From Enteroscipio rubneri (GTDB taxonomy: Bacteria; Actinomycetota; Coriobacteriia; Coriobacteriales; Eggerthellaceae): a stretch of DNA of 64,000 bases. The translations under genes were made by a program, and so were the position numbers. This document shows positions 45,639-54,915 of the stretch, in pieces (position 1 is the stretch's first letter; each line of letters opens with the position of its first letter). The notes beneath the pieces were generated by a model that had not been told where the DNA came from, ran no database searches, and was given only the letters and a program-made list of their open reading frames with translations. The stretch lies in NCBI RefSeq assembly GCF_002899715.1, contig NZ_PPEK01000001.1:372001-436000 (forward strand), read 5' to 3'.

Positions 45639-46037
45639 ATGGCGAATTTCGGAGATGGTTTCAAGAATATCTTCTTGGCCGGCATTGGAGCGATGGCCAT
45701 TACCGGCGAGAAGACCAAGGAACTGGTGGATCAGCTCGTTGCGAAAGGCGAGCTGACGGTCGATCAGGGAAAAGAGATCAATAGCGAGCTCAAGCACAAG
45801 GCGGAGGACGCCTTCGGTACGGCACGCGAAAACGCGCTCGAGGCGTTCATGGCGACGCTCACGCCCGAGCAGCGTGCCGAATTCGCGGCGAAGGCGGCCG
45901 AGCTTGCCAAGAAGACGGATGTAGAACAGGCTGAGCAGGCCGAGGTGGGCGATGCGTCTCCCGTGGTCACAGGCGAAGGCGATGGCTCCTCCGCAGCGCC
46001 GACGAGCGCAGCCGATTCCCAGACGACTGGCGCATAG
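45639..46037 (+). CDS. Phasin-like helical protein
   Basis: A 132-residue protein: an N-terminal segment IFLAGIGAMAITGEKTKELV and following amphipathic helices resemble the phasin-like family that coats polyhydroxyalkanoate granules or lies at membranes; the last 40 residues are acidic and disordered. RBS AAAAGGAGG is strong. It is followed 30 nt later by an AarF/UbiB kinase gene, a neighbour pair seen in other bacteria. Granule binding is not certain because no PHA synthase is in the window. Confidence 0.65.
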   Translation: MANFGDGFKNIFLAGIGAMAITGEKTKELVDQLVAKGELTVDQGKEINSELKHKAEDAFGTARENALEAFMATLTPEQRAEFAAKAAELAKKTDVEQAEQAEVGDASPVVTGEGDGSSAAPTSAADSQTTGA

Positions 46038-46067
46038 CGTTTAGCGCCGTACGCAGAGCAGGCATTC

Positions 46068-47720
46068 ATGGGGGAGAACACGCTGCTCAAATACTTCTTC
46101 AGCTCCGGCGCGGATATCGATCCCGAGGATCGGTTCCACCTCAATCGCAGAACGAGGACGCGCCGGCTGAAGGAGATATACTCCATCCTTCAGAAACATC
46201 GCTTTCTCAAAGGCTTCACGCCCGAGGAGTTCCGCGCCATGCTGGAGGACTTGGGCCCGAGCTTCGTCAAGATCGGGCAGACGCTTTCGACGCGCTCCGA
46301 GATACTGCCGAAGGCGTACTGCGACGAGCTGGCGAAGCTTCAGATGGAATGCGATCCGCTTCCGTTCGACCAGATACTGGCCGCCATCGACGACATTTAC
46401 GGCGATGCGCGCAACGAGCTGTTTTCGTACATCGATCCGACGCCGCTTGGCAGCGCTTCGCTTGCGCAAGTGCACAAGGCGCGCCTCGCGAGTGGCGAGA
46501 CAGTGGCTGTGAAGATACAGCGCCCTGGCGTCAAGGCGACCATGGCGCAGGATATCGACATCATGCGCATGGTGGCGCGCCTCGCGTCGCGCTACATGAA
46601 GGACGAGCAGATGCTCGACATGCGCGATGTGGTGGAGGAGCTGTGGGCGACGTTTCTCGAGGAGACCGATTTCGCGCGCGAGGCGGCCAACCTGCAGGAG
46701 TTCGCCCAGAACAACGGACAGGTTGCCTTTATCGACTGCCCCAAGGTCTATCCGGAGCTGTGCAGCGAGTACGTGCTTGTCATGGAGTACATCGATGGCA
46801 TTCCTATCGTCGCCGCCGATCGTCTGCGCGCCGCCGGCTACGATCTGGAGGAAATCGGCACGAAGATCCTCGACAACTACGCCACCCAGATTCTCGACCA
46901 CGGGTTCTTCCATGCCGACCCGCACCCGGGGAATCTCCTGATCCGAAACGGCAAGATCGTCTACATCGATCTCGGCATCATGGGCAGGCTCTCCCCTCGC
47001 GACCGAGCGGGGTTCGGAAACATCATCCAGGCCGTTGGCATGGAGAACGCCAAAGAGCTCAAAGACGCGCTTATGTCTTTCGCTATCGCGCGCGACAACG
47101 GTGCGATCGACCACCCGCGGTTCTTAGCCGATCTGGATCTACTGCTCAAAGACTACGGGTCGTGCGACGTCGCCGACATTGATGTCGGCCAGTTTCTGAG
47201 CGATGTGCTCACGCTTACGCGTGCGAGCAAAGTCACGCTTCCTTCATCCATCACGAGCGTGTCGCGCGGCATTGTTACCCTCGAGGGCACCATCGCGCCC
47301 TTCATCCCCAACGAAAATGTCGTGTCCATCATCAACGCGCATATCCGTCACTCGAAAAGCTCCCAGGACAAGCTGGTTGAGGCGATGGAGGAGCTTGCGC
47401 TTGCACTGCGCTCGTCATCGAAAGGCGCGTTCGAGGCAGCCCAATATTCGGGCGAGTCGCTCAAGATGCTCTCCCGCGGTCAGTTGAAAATGAACATGGA
47501 AGTGATCGGTTCCGACGCTCCGTTGTCGCGCCTCGGGATGATCATGAACCGTTTGACAATGGGCATCATCATCGCCGGTCTGTTCATTGGCTCGAGCATG
47601 CTCTCGTTGTCGACCATGGAGCCGCGCCTGCTTGGCGTGCCTATCCTTGCGTTCTTCGGCTATCTGGGTGCCGCCGTGCTGTCCATATGGGTGGTTGTGG
47701 ATATCTACCGACGGAAATAG
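46068..47720 (+). CDS. AarF/UbiB-family atypical kinase
   Basis: A 550-residue protein of the ADCK/UbiB family. The KxGQ motif is in GPSFVKIGQTLSTR, followed by the Ala-rich loop GSASLAQVH, the catalytic segment HADPHPGNLL and the metal-binding YIDLGIMG. Two hydrophobic helices at the C-terminus (about 490-545) anchor it to the membrane. UbiB proteins support quinone-lipid metabolism; with no ubiquinone expected in this lineage, a role with menaquinone or membrane lipids is likelier. Follows the phasin-like gene. Confidence 0.9.
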   Translation: MGENTLLKYFFSSGADIDPEDRFHLNRRTRTRRLKEIYSILQKHRFLKGFTPEEFRAMLEDLGPSFVKIGQTLSTRSEILPKAYCDELAKLQMECDPLPFDQILAAIDDIYGDARNELFSYIDPTPLGSASLAQVHKARLASGETVAVKIQRPGVKATMAQDIDIMRMVARLASRYMKDEQMLDMRDVVEELWATFLEETDFAREAANLQEFAQNNGQVAFIDCPKVYPELCSEYVLVMEYIDGIPIVAADRLRAAGYDLEEIGTKILDNYATQILDHGFFHADPHPGNLLIRNGKIVYIDLGIMGRLSPRDRAGFGNIIQAVGMENAKELKDALMSFAIARDNGAIDHPRFLADLDLLLKDYGSCDVADIDVGQFLSDVLTLTRASKVTLPSSITSVSRGIVTLEGTIAPFIPNENVVSIINAHIRHSKSSQDKLVEAMEELALALRSSSKGAFEAAQYSGESLKMLSRGQLKMNMEVIGSDAPLSRLGMIMNRLTMGIIIAGLFIGSSMLSLSTMEPRLLGVPILAFFGYLGAAVLSIWVVVDIYRRK

Positions 47721-47903
47721 CATCCGAGCTCGGTTCTGCTTAGTTCGGTATAACAGCAGGTCAGATATATGAAAATGCTTGTGATCGATCCGTCGCAACC
47801 AAAAGTTGCCGAAAATTCCAACTGAAAGCGGTCGCGGCTCGTTTCTCGCAACCGTAGTCTTTGGGGTAGGCTATGATGAACGGAACGAGAAAGGGCTCGC
47901 ACC

Positions 47904-49127
47904 ATGAACGTCGAGATCGCACAGCGCCTATCGGCGCGCCGCAAGCAAGCAGGGCTATCCCAGGAGGCGCTGGCCGAACGGTTGGGAGTGTCGCGGCAAG
48001 CCGTGTCAAAGTGGGAGCGCTCCGAATCGTCTCCCGACACAGACAATCTTATCGCGCTCGCGCAGCTGTATGGAGTGTCGCTTGACGACCTGTTGTATGT
48101 GGACGACGAGATGCGCGACGACATGGCGTTCGAGGCCGCGGACCGCGCTGCCGGCCGGGAGACCGAAGCGGGAGCTCCCGCTTCGGGCAACGCGACGTCC
48201 CCTCCCGCGTCGTCGGCCGCCGTGCCGGAAGCTTCCGACGGTGCGGAGGATGCAGCCACGATGGACGGCAAAGCGCAGAAGGTGCGCATCGGCTTGGGCG
48301 GCATCCACGTGCTCGATGGCGACGACTACGTGCACGTGTCATGGCGCGACGGCGTGCACGTGAAGGATTCGAAGAAGGGCGACGAGGTCCACGTCGGGTG
48401 GAACGGTATCCATGTGAAGGAGGGTGCCGGCGCGAGCGCAGACGGCGCTCGCGAGGAGGACGGTGCCGAGGGCGACGCGGATGGCAAGCCCGGCAGCCGG
48501 TGCACACTCGAGGACGACGAGGGCAGCCAGGTGGTCATCGACGGCGACGGCGTGGTGGTCAACGGCGAGCGCTTCGACAGCTGGCGCGACGCGCACGAGC
48601 GCTACGGTCACGGCCATATCCACGAGGAGCGCTGGAACGAGCCGTGCGGCTACACGGTGAACGGCGAGCGTTTCGACACGCTCGAAGAGGCGAGAGCGAA
48701 GTTCGGCCCCGAGGTGGGCGCATCCATTCCCGTGCGCAAGCATTACCTGCGTGCGTTCGAGAAGGAATGGGTGAAGTTCCCGTATCCGCTCGTGGTGATT
48801 GTCGTGTATCTCTTGCTGGGCATCCTGAACGGCGCATGGGCGATGGGGCTCTTCCTGTTCCTCACCATACCGTTGTACTACATGGTGGGCCATGCGATCG
48901 GTCGCAAGCGCATTGCGCCGCTCGTATCGGGAGCGTATCCCATCCTGGTGGTGGCCTGGTTCTGCTGGATGGCGTTCGTGGAGAACGCCCCGCACCCGGC
49001 TTGGGTGGCGTTCCTCACCATTCCGCTGGTTGAATGGCTCGTGCACAGCCTTTCGCGCTGGTGGCGCGACCGCAAGCGCGAGAAGGCGGCCGAGAAAGAC
49101 GCTCCCATCGACGTCGAGGCGAAGTAG
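47904..49127 (+). CDS. XRE-type regulator with repeat middle and membrane C-terminus
   Basis: A 407-residue protein. Residues about 8-62 are a Cro/CI helix-turn-helix (AGLSQEALAERLGVSRQAVS). The middle has short repeats ending GIHV or VHV (about 130-175) and two copies of VNGERFDxxxxA followed by a YG- or FG-type end (about 210-270). The C-terminus (about 285-395) has three to four membrane helices and ends in a basic/acidic tail. Membrane-tethered XRE regulators sense envelope or quinone-linked signals, but the middle repeats are not recognised. RBS GAAAGGG precedes the start. Confidence 0.8.
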   Translation: MNVEIAQRLSARRKQAGLSQEALAERLGVSRQAVSKWERSESSPDTDNLIALAQLYGVSLDDLLYVDDEMRDDMAFEAADRAAGRETEAGAPASGNATSPPASSAAVPEASDGAEDAATMDGKAQKVRIGLGGIHVLDGDDYVHVSWRDGVHVKDSKKGDEVHVGWNGIHVKEGAGASADGAREEDGAEGDADGKPGSRCTLEDDEGSQVVIDGDGVVVNGERFDSWRDAHERYGHGHIHEERWNEPCGYTVNGERFDTLEEARAKFGPEVGASIPVRKHYLRAFEKEWVKFPYPLVVIVVYLLLGILNGAWAMGLFLFLTIPLYYMVGHAIGRKRIAPLVSGAYPILVVAWFCWMAFVENAPHPAWVAFLTIPLVEWLVHSLSRWWRDRKREKAAEKDAPIDVEAK

Positions 49128-49206
49128 CGGTCGACTGCGTTCCGCTCCATGGCGTGCCTGGTGCAATGCGAGACAACTCTCACCAGTTCCCTTTCTGTGG
49201 GTGCGT

Positions 49207-49369
49207 TGCCAAAAAACAGGCCGGTTTGGCACGGTTTCCACCAGCGTCGGCGGGCTTTGGATGCTAAGTTTTTTCGTGACCTGGGGAAACAGCTGTCAGT
49301 TCTCTCGATGGCAGCTGCTGTCTCGGACTGTCGCAGGCGATTTGTGCCAAACCGGCCTGTTTTTTGGCA
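49207..49369. repeat. 163-nt element closed by a perfect 26-bp inverted repeat
   Basis: Arms 49207-49232 and 49344-49369 are perfect reverse complements, containing an A6/T6 run and CAGGCCGGTTTGGCAC. Inside, GTTTCC-A-CCAG (from 49234) pairs with CTGG-GGAAAC near 49281-49291, and CAGCTG with GCAGCTG near 49291-49318 make further stems. GTGGGT occurs both 5 nt left of and directly right of the element. No coding potential. It lies between the XRE gene and the nrfD-like gene. Confidence 0.75.
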
Positions 49370-49381
49370 GTGGGTCCGATC

Positions 49382-49535
49382 GCGCTTTAGTCGGCTAAAG
49401 CATGCGGCCCTGCTTCGCTGACCCGATTTCGCGGACTTGCTTGCAGCAGAGGTCCTTTGTACCCGAGCATAAAGGAAGCGGTCGAGGGCCTACCGGATAG
49501 CAGGTTGGGCGCGCGGTGCTCGAATGGCGTACAAT
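49382..49535 (+). promoter_or_regulatory. Region upstream of the nrfD-like gene: dyad and promoter-like boxes
   Basis: GCTTTAG-TCGG-CTAAAGC at 49382-49399 is a perfect 7-bp dyad. TTGGGC (49505-49510) and TACAAT (49530-49535) are 19 bp apart, so the -10 is good and the spacing long. Nothing else is recognised between the repeat element and the gene. Confidence 0.4.
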
Positions 49536-49571
49536 GGCCTGCATCGGGCGTGCGACTGGGGGGTGCGCGGT

Positions 49572-50474
49572 ATGGTGAGTTCCTACATTGCCTGGTACCT
49601 GTTCCTGGCCGGGGCGGGCGGCGGCGCCTATGCTATCGGGGCGACGGTTGATCTTCTGCTTCGGTTCCGTAGTGGCTCATGGCTGAGCCGGGCAAGCGCC
49701 ATCACCGATGCGGGTCTGCTTGCCGGTCCCGTGCTCGTGGCGATCAGTGCGGTGTTCCTGATGCTCGATCTGGGGTCGCCGCAGTTGGCCTTCCAGGTGT
49801 TTCTTGCACCCACAGGCAGCCTGCTATCGGCTGGTGCGTGGTCTATCGCGCTGTTCTGCCTGACGGCGGTGGCGGCGCTTTTTGCTGGTGCGGTGGACGG
49901 AGGCAAGGTGATCAGAACCGCCGAGGCTGCACTCAGCGTGATCTCCGCCCTGCTTTCGGCGTTCGTCATAGTGTACGCTGGCATATTTCTGTCTCTGTAC
50001 CCGACAGTGCCGTTTTTGAACACGCCGCTCATCCCCGTGCTTTTCGTCGCTTCGGCGCTGGCTACGGGAGCCGCCGTTCTTATCACGATCGGATTCGTCC
50101 GCTCGGCGCGCGATGACGTGTCTGACGGGCTAGGCAGTTTGGTCAAACTCGACGCCGCGCTGGTGGCTGTGGAAGCGATCGTTCTCGCGCTTTTTATCGG
50201 ATGCGCCTGGGAAGCGGGCGACGCACAGATCCGATCGGTCTTCGAGCTCGTTTCGGGTTCATGTTCGCTGTTCTTCTGGTTCGGTGTGGTGCTCGCTGGA
50301 CTCGTCGTTCCGCTTTCGGTGGACATTATCGTCGCAGGTACGTCCTCGACTCCGATGCTTGCGATGGGGGCGGCATGCACTCTTGTGGGCGGACTCTGCC
50401 TTCGGTTCGCCCTTCTTTTCGCCGCGCAGAGACTCTGCCTCGTAGACATGAGCGCCCTCGTCTACTGGATGTAG
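49572..50474 (+). CDS. NrfD/PsrC-family membrane subunit
   Basis: A 300-residue protein with about eight to nine membrane helices, of the NrfD/PsrC/DmsC-like family that exchanges electrons with menaquinone and passes them to or from an FeS subunit. The N-terminal ending of helix 1, YLFLAGAGGGAYAIGA, is typical. The start at 49572 follows a G-rich stretch; an upstream in-frame start is less likely. A ferredoxin-type and a molybdopterin subunit follow 1.7 kb later, after two intervening genes, and together they can form a complete respiratory reductase or dehydrogenase. Confidence 0.82.
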   Translation: MVSSYIAWYLFLAGAGGGAYAIGATVDLLLRFRSGSWLSRASAITDAGLLAGPVLVAISAVFLMLDLGSPQLAFQVFLAPTGSLLSAGAWSIALFCLTAVAALFAGAVDGGKVIRTAEAALSVISALLSAFVIVYAGIFLSLYPTVPFLNTPLIPVLFVASALATGAAVLITIGFVRSARDDVSDGLGSLVKLDAALVAVEAIVLALFIGCAWEAGDAQIRSVFELVSGSCSLFFWFGVVLAGLVVPLSVDIIVAGTSSTPMLAMGAACTLVGGLCLRFALLFAAQRLCLVDMSALVYWM

Positions 50475-50502
50475 TGTTCAGGCACTTCTGTCATTGCGAT
50501 AT

Positions 50503-50521
50503 GTGATACTATGACAATCAC
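50503..50521. promoter_or_regulatory. GTGAT-N9-ATCAC dyad at the GntR gene start
   Basis: GTGATACTATGACAATCAC is a 5+5 dyad with 9-nt spacing, and another ATCAC follows at 50536. It overlaps the first proposed start codon of the GntR gene, and TATGAT at 50522-50527 could be a -10. It may be an autoregulatory operator, in which case translation starts further downstream. Confidence 0.4.
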
Positions 50522-50960
50522 TATGATAAAGCAATCACTGGAAAAAAGAGAAGTTGCGGCCGACGCTATGGGAGCGTTCCAGGTGGACGAGAAGAGCGGC
50601 GTGCCCCTGTGGATTCAGATCCGCAAGCGGCTCGTGTTCCTCATCGCCTCCGGGAAGTACGAGCGTGGCGAGCGGCTGCCCTCGGTACGCGAACTGTCCG
50701 TGCGCCTGGGCGTGAATTACAACACTATCAACAAAGTGTATCAGGACCTCGAGCGTGACGGGTACATACTTACGAAGCGTGGACGTGGCACATACGTGTC
50801 GGATCTCAAGAGCGTGGAGCTCTCAGCGGTCGATGGGGACGTCGAGGCATTGGCGGCGGACTTCGTGCAGCAGGCGCTTGCTCGGGGTATGACGTCGGAG
50901 GACATTCACGATCTGGTGAGCGAGCAGATACTGCTGCTGGGAGCCGATGCTCGGACGTAG
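50511..50960 (+). CDS. GntR-family regulator, YtrA subfamily
   Basis: Up to 149 residues. The winged helix (LWIQIRKRLVFLIASGKYER then LPSVRELSVRLGVNYNTINK and LTKRGRGTYV) is that of the short YtrA subfamily, which has only a helical dimerisation tail and usually represses ABC or membrane-stress genes. The start is uncertain: ATG 50511, ATG 50568 or GTG 50583 (GGAG upstream). It lies between the nrfD-like gene and the SPFH gene and probably controls this region. Confidence 0.85.
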   Translation: MTITMIKQSLEKREVAADAMGAFQVDEKSGVPLWIQIRKRLVFLIASGKYERGERLPSVRELSVRLGVNYNTINKVYQDLERDGYILTKRGRGTYVSDLKSVELSAVDGDVEALAADFVQQALARGMTSEDIHDLVSEQILLLGADART

Positions 50961-50987
50961 GACAGTCGAAGGACGAGGGGAGCTGCC

Positions 50988-51911
50988 GTGCGCAGCAAAA
51001 CGAAGCGGGAGGGCCAGAAGCAGGTCGATCAGGCGGTCGCGCCCAAGAGCGTAGCCGCGTCGGCCGGGCGCAGGACATCGCGCAACAGCGTGTACGTGTT
51101 CGCTGCGGCCCTGTTTCTTATCGTTGCTGGGACCATGCTGGCGATAGGATGGAGTGTGCTCTCCTCGGGGTTGGTGATAGCCGCATTGGCTATCGGCGCC
51201 CTGGTTGCCTTCAGCGTCCGCATCGCGCCCCAGTGGGAACGCGTCGTCATCCTTCGCTTGGGCAGGTTTCACCGTGTCGCAGGCCCGGGGCCTTACTTCG
51301 TTATTCCGGTTATCGAACATGCGGCTTCGCATGTGGATCAGCGCATGGTCACCACGCCGTTTTCGGCTGAGGAGGCGCTGACGGCAGACCTCGTGCCGCT
51401 CGATATCGACTCCGTGTTGTTCTGGCTGGTGTGGAATCCCAAGGACGCCTGCGTGGAAGTGGAGGATTACGCATCCGCCGTATGGTGGGCCGCGCAAACG
51501 GCGCTGCGCGACGCCGTTGGGCGCATCAACCTGGCCGAGGTAGCCACACGGCGCGAGCAGCTGGACAACGAGATCAAGGAGATACTCGACGAAAAGACGC
51601 GATCATGGGGCATCACCGTGGTGTCCGTGGAGATTCGCGATATTGCCATCCCGAAGGATTTGCAGGATGCCTTGTCCAAAGAAGCTCAAGCTGAGCGCGA
51701 GCGCAACGCTCGTCTGCTGTTGGCCGAAATAGAGAAGGACATATCGGAGATGTTCGTGGATGCGGCGGCCGTATATGATCGAAACGACAAGGCGCTGCAG
51801 TTGCGTACGATGAATCTCATCTACGAGAGCGTGAAGGAGAAGGGCGGCCTTGTGATAGCTCCGAGTGCATTCGGCGAGGCGTTTAACAATATCGAGGGCT
51901 TTTTGAAGTAA
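50988..51911 (+). CDS. SPFH/Band-7 (slipin-like) membrane protein
   Basis: A 307-residue protein with a basic N-terminus, two close membrane helices (about 35-80), then an SPFH domain starting VAFSVRIAPQWERVVILRLG and including DIDSVLFWLVWN and QTALRDAVGRINLAEVATRR, then a coiled-coil (KEAQAERERNARLLLAEIEK). SPFH proteins build membrane scaffolds and often pair with an NfeD-type protein, absent here. GTG start behind GGAG. It is 27 nt after the GntR gene, so probably in its operon. Confidence 0.85.
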   Translation: MRSKTKREGQKQVDQAVAPKSVAASAGRRTSRNSVYVFAAALFLIVAGTMLAIGWSVLSSGLVIAALAIGALVAFSVRIAPQWERVVILRLGRFHRVAGPGPYFVIPVIEHAASHVDQRMVTTPFSAEEALTADLVPLDIDSVLFWLVWNPKDACVEVEDYASAVWWAAQTALRDAVGRINLAEVATRREQLDNEIKEILDEKTRSWGITVVSVEIRDIAIPKDLQDALSKEAQAERERNARLLLAEIEKDISEMFVDAAAVYDRNDKALQLRTMNLIYESVKEKGGLVIAPSAFGEAFNNIEGFLK

Positions 51912-52040
51912 TGTATTGCCGCGGTTCAAGCACGCGGGCTGTGGCGCTTCGCACGCCGGCTGACGAATGGCCGAGCACATCGTTTCCCTCCCACGCAACA
52001 AGGGTTTGCGCGAATCGCGTGCTCATTCTTCATGCTCAAG

Positions 52041-52083
52041 TTAGAACAATCGAAGTGATTGACTGTTATACTACCATAGTGTA
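52041..52083 (+). promoter_or_regulatory. Promoter region with two dyads before the molybdoenzyme gene
   Basis: CAATC-GAAGT-GATTG (52047-52061) and TATACTACCATAGTGTA (52067-52083, dyad with two mismatched pairs) flank and include TATACT, a good -10. No good -35 is seen at 17 nt; activator-dependent transcription is possible. Confidence 0.45.
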
Positions 52084-52165
52084 CCTTGACAGTAGACACT
52101 AGTGCGGTGTCGGAGGGGCATCCGCATATCGTCGGATGCCGGACGAGTGCAAAGGGGGTAGCACT

Positions 52166-54901
52166 ATGAGCGCAGACGGCACAACGATCACACGCAGAGG
52201 CTTCGTGGCAGGGGCGGGAGCTGCCGCGATAGGCGCAGGCCTGGCTGGAAGCATTGCAGGATGCGCGCCCAGCGGATCGAAGGAGGAAGAGCAGGCTTCG
52301 GGCATAGGCCAGATCGCCTACGACCCAGAAGCGGGCGACTGGATTCCCACAGTCTGCAACATGTGCTTCAATGCATGCAGCATCTTGGCTCATGTGATCG
52401 ACGGCGTGGTGGTGGAGTTGAAGGGCAATCCCGATAGCCCCATCGGTCGAGGGCATATCTGCGCCAAAGGTGCTGCGGGCATCATGACGCTCTACGATCC
52501 CAACCGAATCACGAAGCCCATGAAGCGCACCAATCCTAAGAAGGGCTTCGACGAGGATCCGGGCTGGGAAGAGATCAGCTGGGACGATGCCTGGACCGAA
52601 ATCGATGGAAAGTTTAAAGAGGCTGCGGCAGCGGATCCGAAGTCGATAGGCGGCAGTTCAATGGTCGCCAGCCTCAACGGCAGCACCTGGCGAGGCATGG
52701 CTATGGGATGCTCTTATGGGGCCTCCGAAGGGTTCCTCTCGGATATTTGCGGGGCGGGCATCCATGTGGTCGAGAACATGTTTACCGCGACTGGAAACGC
52801 CATGCCCGACTACCAGTATTGCCGCTATCTGATCCAGTTCGGCACCCAGGCGGGGACGGCGACGCGTCACGGCTTCAATATGACGGCAGAGCGCTTCGCC
52901 AAGCTGCGCTCGGAAGAGGGCCTGCGCTTGGTAAGCTTCGATCCGCACATGAGCGCCGGCGCCGAAAAGGCGGATCTATGGGTTCCCGTGCGTCCCGGCT
53001 CGGATGCCGCTGCAGCCTTGGCCATGGCAAACGTCTTGGTGGAAAAGGGCCTCATCGATCGCGACTATCTAATCGAGCGCACCAATGCTCCCGCATTGGT
53101 CGACCCTGCCACTCAGCGCATCCTGCGCGCCAAGGATACTAACAAGGCGCTATTCTGGGATGAGGCGGCCAACGCCGCAAAGCCTTACGACGAGTGTGAA
53201 AAGCCTGTTCTCGAAGGGGACTTCGAAGTGGACGGCGTGTCGTGCCGCACAGCCTTCAGCGTGTACGAAGAGCATATCAAGGATATGACGCCCGAATGGG
53301 CCGAGGAGATCACCACCGTTCCCGCCGCAACGCTGCGCCAGATAGCGGAGGAGTTCGGCAACGCTGCGAGAAGCGGCGACACGATCGAGCTCGATGGCAA
53401 GACGTTCCGTCACCGCCCCGCCGCCGTCGATATCTTCTCCGGCATCTCCCGTCACAAACATGCCATTTTAAGCACCTGGAGTTGCTTGATGCTTAACGTA
53501 TTGGTTGGATCCTCTAACTCCGTCGGCGGCCACCTCGGCTACGCGCCGGCCAACCATGGTTGGAAAGAGGGCAACCCCACGGCGGGGTTCGCGCCGAGCA
53601 TCTGGGCTGAAGATGGGTTCATCGAGGGCACGAGCTTCTATCCGGCAACGCGGTCTTCGTTCTATGATCATATTCGCAACAACGATTACACGCCGACGAC
53701 CATGGGCTTGATGGAGCTCCAGCCCTTGTCCGAGGATGGCCATTTCGTCCATGTCTGTCAGAGCGATCCCGATCGCTATCACACGACGCCCATCAAGAAC
53801 CTCTTCTGGTACGCATGCAACCCCATCAAATGGTGGGGCAACGCCGATGAACAGGCCGAGGTCTTCAAAAAGATGGACTTCGTCGTTGGCTGCGATATCT
53901 ACCTCAACGATATGTCTCTGTTCACGGACATCATGCTGCCGGAGGCGTGCTATCTCGAGCGTTATGACGTGCTGCCTCAATGGTGGCTCAACCACCGTCA
54001 GCCGGGCGGCCTTGATGTGCCATGGGGTATCGAATTCTGGCAGCCCGTGGTTCCAGCCAAAGACGACGCTCCTGGTTACATGGATATTTTCGGCGAGATG
54101 TGCTATCGCGCCGGTGCTGAGTCCAATGCTGCGTTCATCGGCACGCTCAACGGGATGTATCGACTGAAAGAGGAGTATGCGCTGCCCTTGGACCAGAAAC
54201 TCGACCCCGAGAAGCTCATCGACAGCATCTTCAAGTCCTACATTGATGAGGAACACGGCATCGATTGGTTCCGCGAGCACGGCGTGTACACCCGCGACCG
54301 CGCTGTTGACGAGGTCTATATTTGGGATTCGGAGACTCCGGGCCGTATACCGTTTTACTGGGACTTCATGTTGGAGGCCAAGGATAAAGTCGAGGCGAAG
54401 GTTGCCGAACTCGGCATTCCCTGGGAGACGGAGGACTACATCCCGCTTCCTGAATGGAGGCCAGGTGTGGATTTCTATGCCGACGACCCAGCTTACGACG
54501 TTTTTCCCGTGTACTACACCAACGCCTCGAACACCGACAGCTGGAGCGTCGAAAACGCGTGGCTCAATGAGGTGAACGAGGGCGACGGTGCCACCTACTG
54601 CATCGAGATGAATACCGCCACCGCTGCGGCCAAGGGCCTTGCGAGCGGCGACGAGGTGAGGCTCACCAGTACAGCTGGCTATCAGGTGGAGGGCAAGCTT
54701 GTGGTGACCGAGGGTATCCACCCCGAGTGCGTCTCGTCTGTTGTGGGCACCTGGGATTGCAAGTCCAAGTCCATGACTATCGCCCAAGGGAAGGGAGTCA
54801 ATCTCGTGAGCTTGATTCCAGGAACGACGGCGGAGCGGCTTGACCATGTTTGTTCTGCGTTCGATCAGCTCATCCGTGCCAAAATCGAGAAGATCGCGTA
54901 A
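52166..54901 (+). CDS. Tat-exported molybdopterin oxidoreductase, catalytic subunit
   Basis: A 911-residue DMSO-reductase superfamily enzyme. The twin-arginine signal TRRGFVAG has its arginines at 10-11, and Cys33 in IAGC fits a lipobox. The 4Fe-4S motif is Cys64, Cys67, Cys71 and Cys99. The molybdenum ligand is probably the Cys in SDICGAGIHVVENM near 200, as in polysulfide/arsenate-type or the catechol dehydroxylase-like enzymes of Eggerthella relatives, but subtype and substrate cannot be decided by eye. Followed by its FeS subunit (14 nt) and a FdhD-like gene; the nrfD-like gene upstream may supply the membrane anchor. The start at 52166 follows AAGGGGG. Confidence 0.93.
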   Translation: MSADGTTITRRGFVAGAGAAAIGAGLAGSIAGCAPSGSKEEEQASGIGQIAYDPEAGDWIPTVCNMCFNACSILAHVIDGVVVELKGNPDSPIGRGHICAKGAAGIMTLYDPNRITKPMKRTNPKKGFDEDPGWEEISWDDAWTEIDGKFKEAAAADPKSIGGSSMVASLNGSTWRGMAMGCSYGASEGFLSDICGAGIHVVENMFTATGNAMPDYQYCRYLIQFGTQAGTATRHGFNMTAERFAKLRSEEGLRLVSFDPHMSAGAEKADLWVPVRPGSDAAAALAMANVLVEKGLIDRDYLIERTNAPALVDPATQRILRAKDTNKALFWDEAANAAKPYDECEKPVLEGDFEVDGVSCRTAFSVYEEHIKDMTPEWAEEITTVPAATLRQIAEEFGNAARSGDTIELDGKTFRHRPAAVDIFSGISRHKHAILSTWSCLMLNVLVGSSNSVGGHLGYAPANHGWKEGNPTAGFAPSIWAEDGFIEGTSFYPATRSSFYDHIRNNDYTPTTMGLMELQPLSEDGHFVHVCQSDPDRYHTTPIKNLFWYACNPIKWWGNADEQAEVFKKMDFVVGCDIYLNDMSLFTDIMLPEACYLERYDVLPQWWLNHRQPGGLDVPWGIEFWQPVVPAKDDAPGYMDIFGEMCYRAGAESNAAFIGTLNGMYRLKEEYALPLDQKLDPEKLIDSIFKSYIDEEHGIDWFREHGVYTRDRAVDEVYIWDSETPGRIPFYWDFMLEAKDKVEAKVAELGIPWETEDYIPLPEWRPGVDFYADDPAYDVFPVYYTNASNTDSWSVENAWLNEVNEGDGATYCIEMNTATAAAKGLASGDEVRLTSTAGYQVEGKLVVTEGIHPECVSSVVGTWDCKSKSMTIAQGKGVNLVSLIPGTTAERLDHVCSAFDQLIRAKIEKIA

Positions 54902-54915
54902 GGAGGGAGTGAATT

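Noticed and set aside
48353-48362. Other CACGTGAA-like sequences as further parS sites
   Set aside because: They lie inside coding sequence and match only part of the palindrome.
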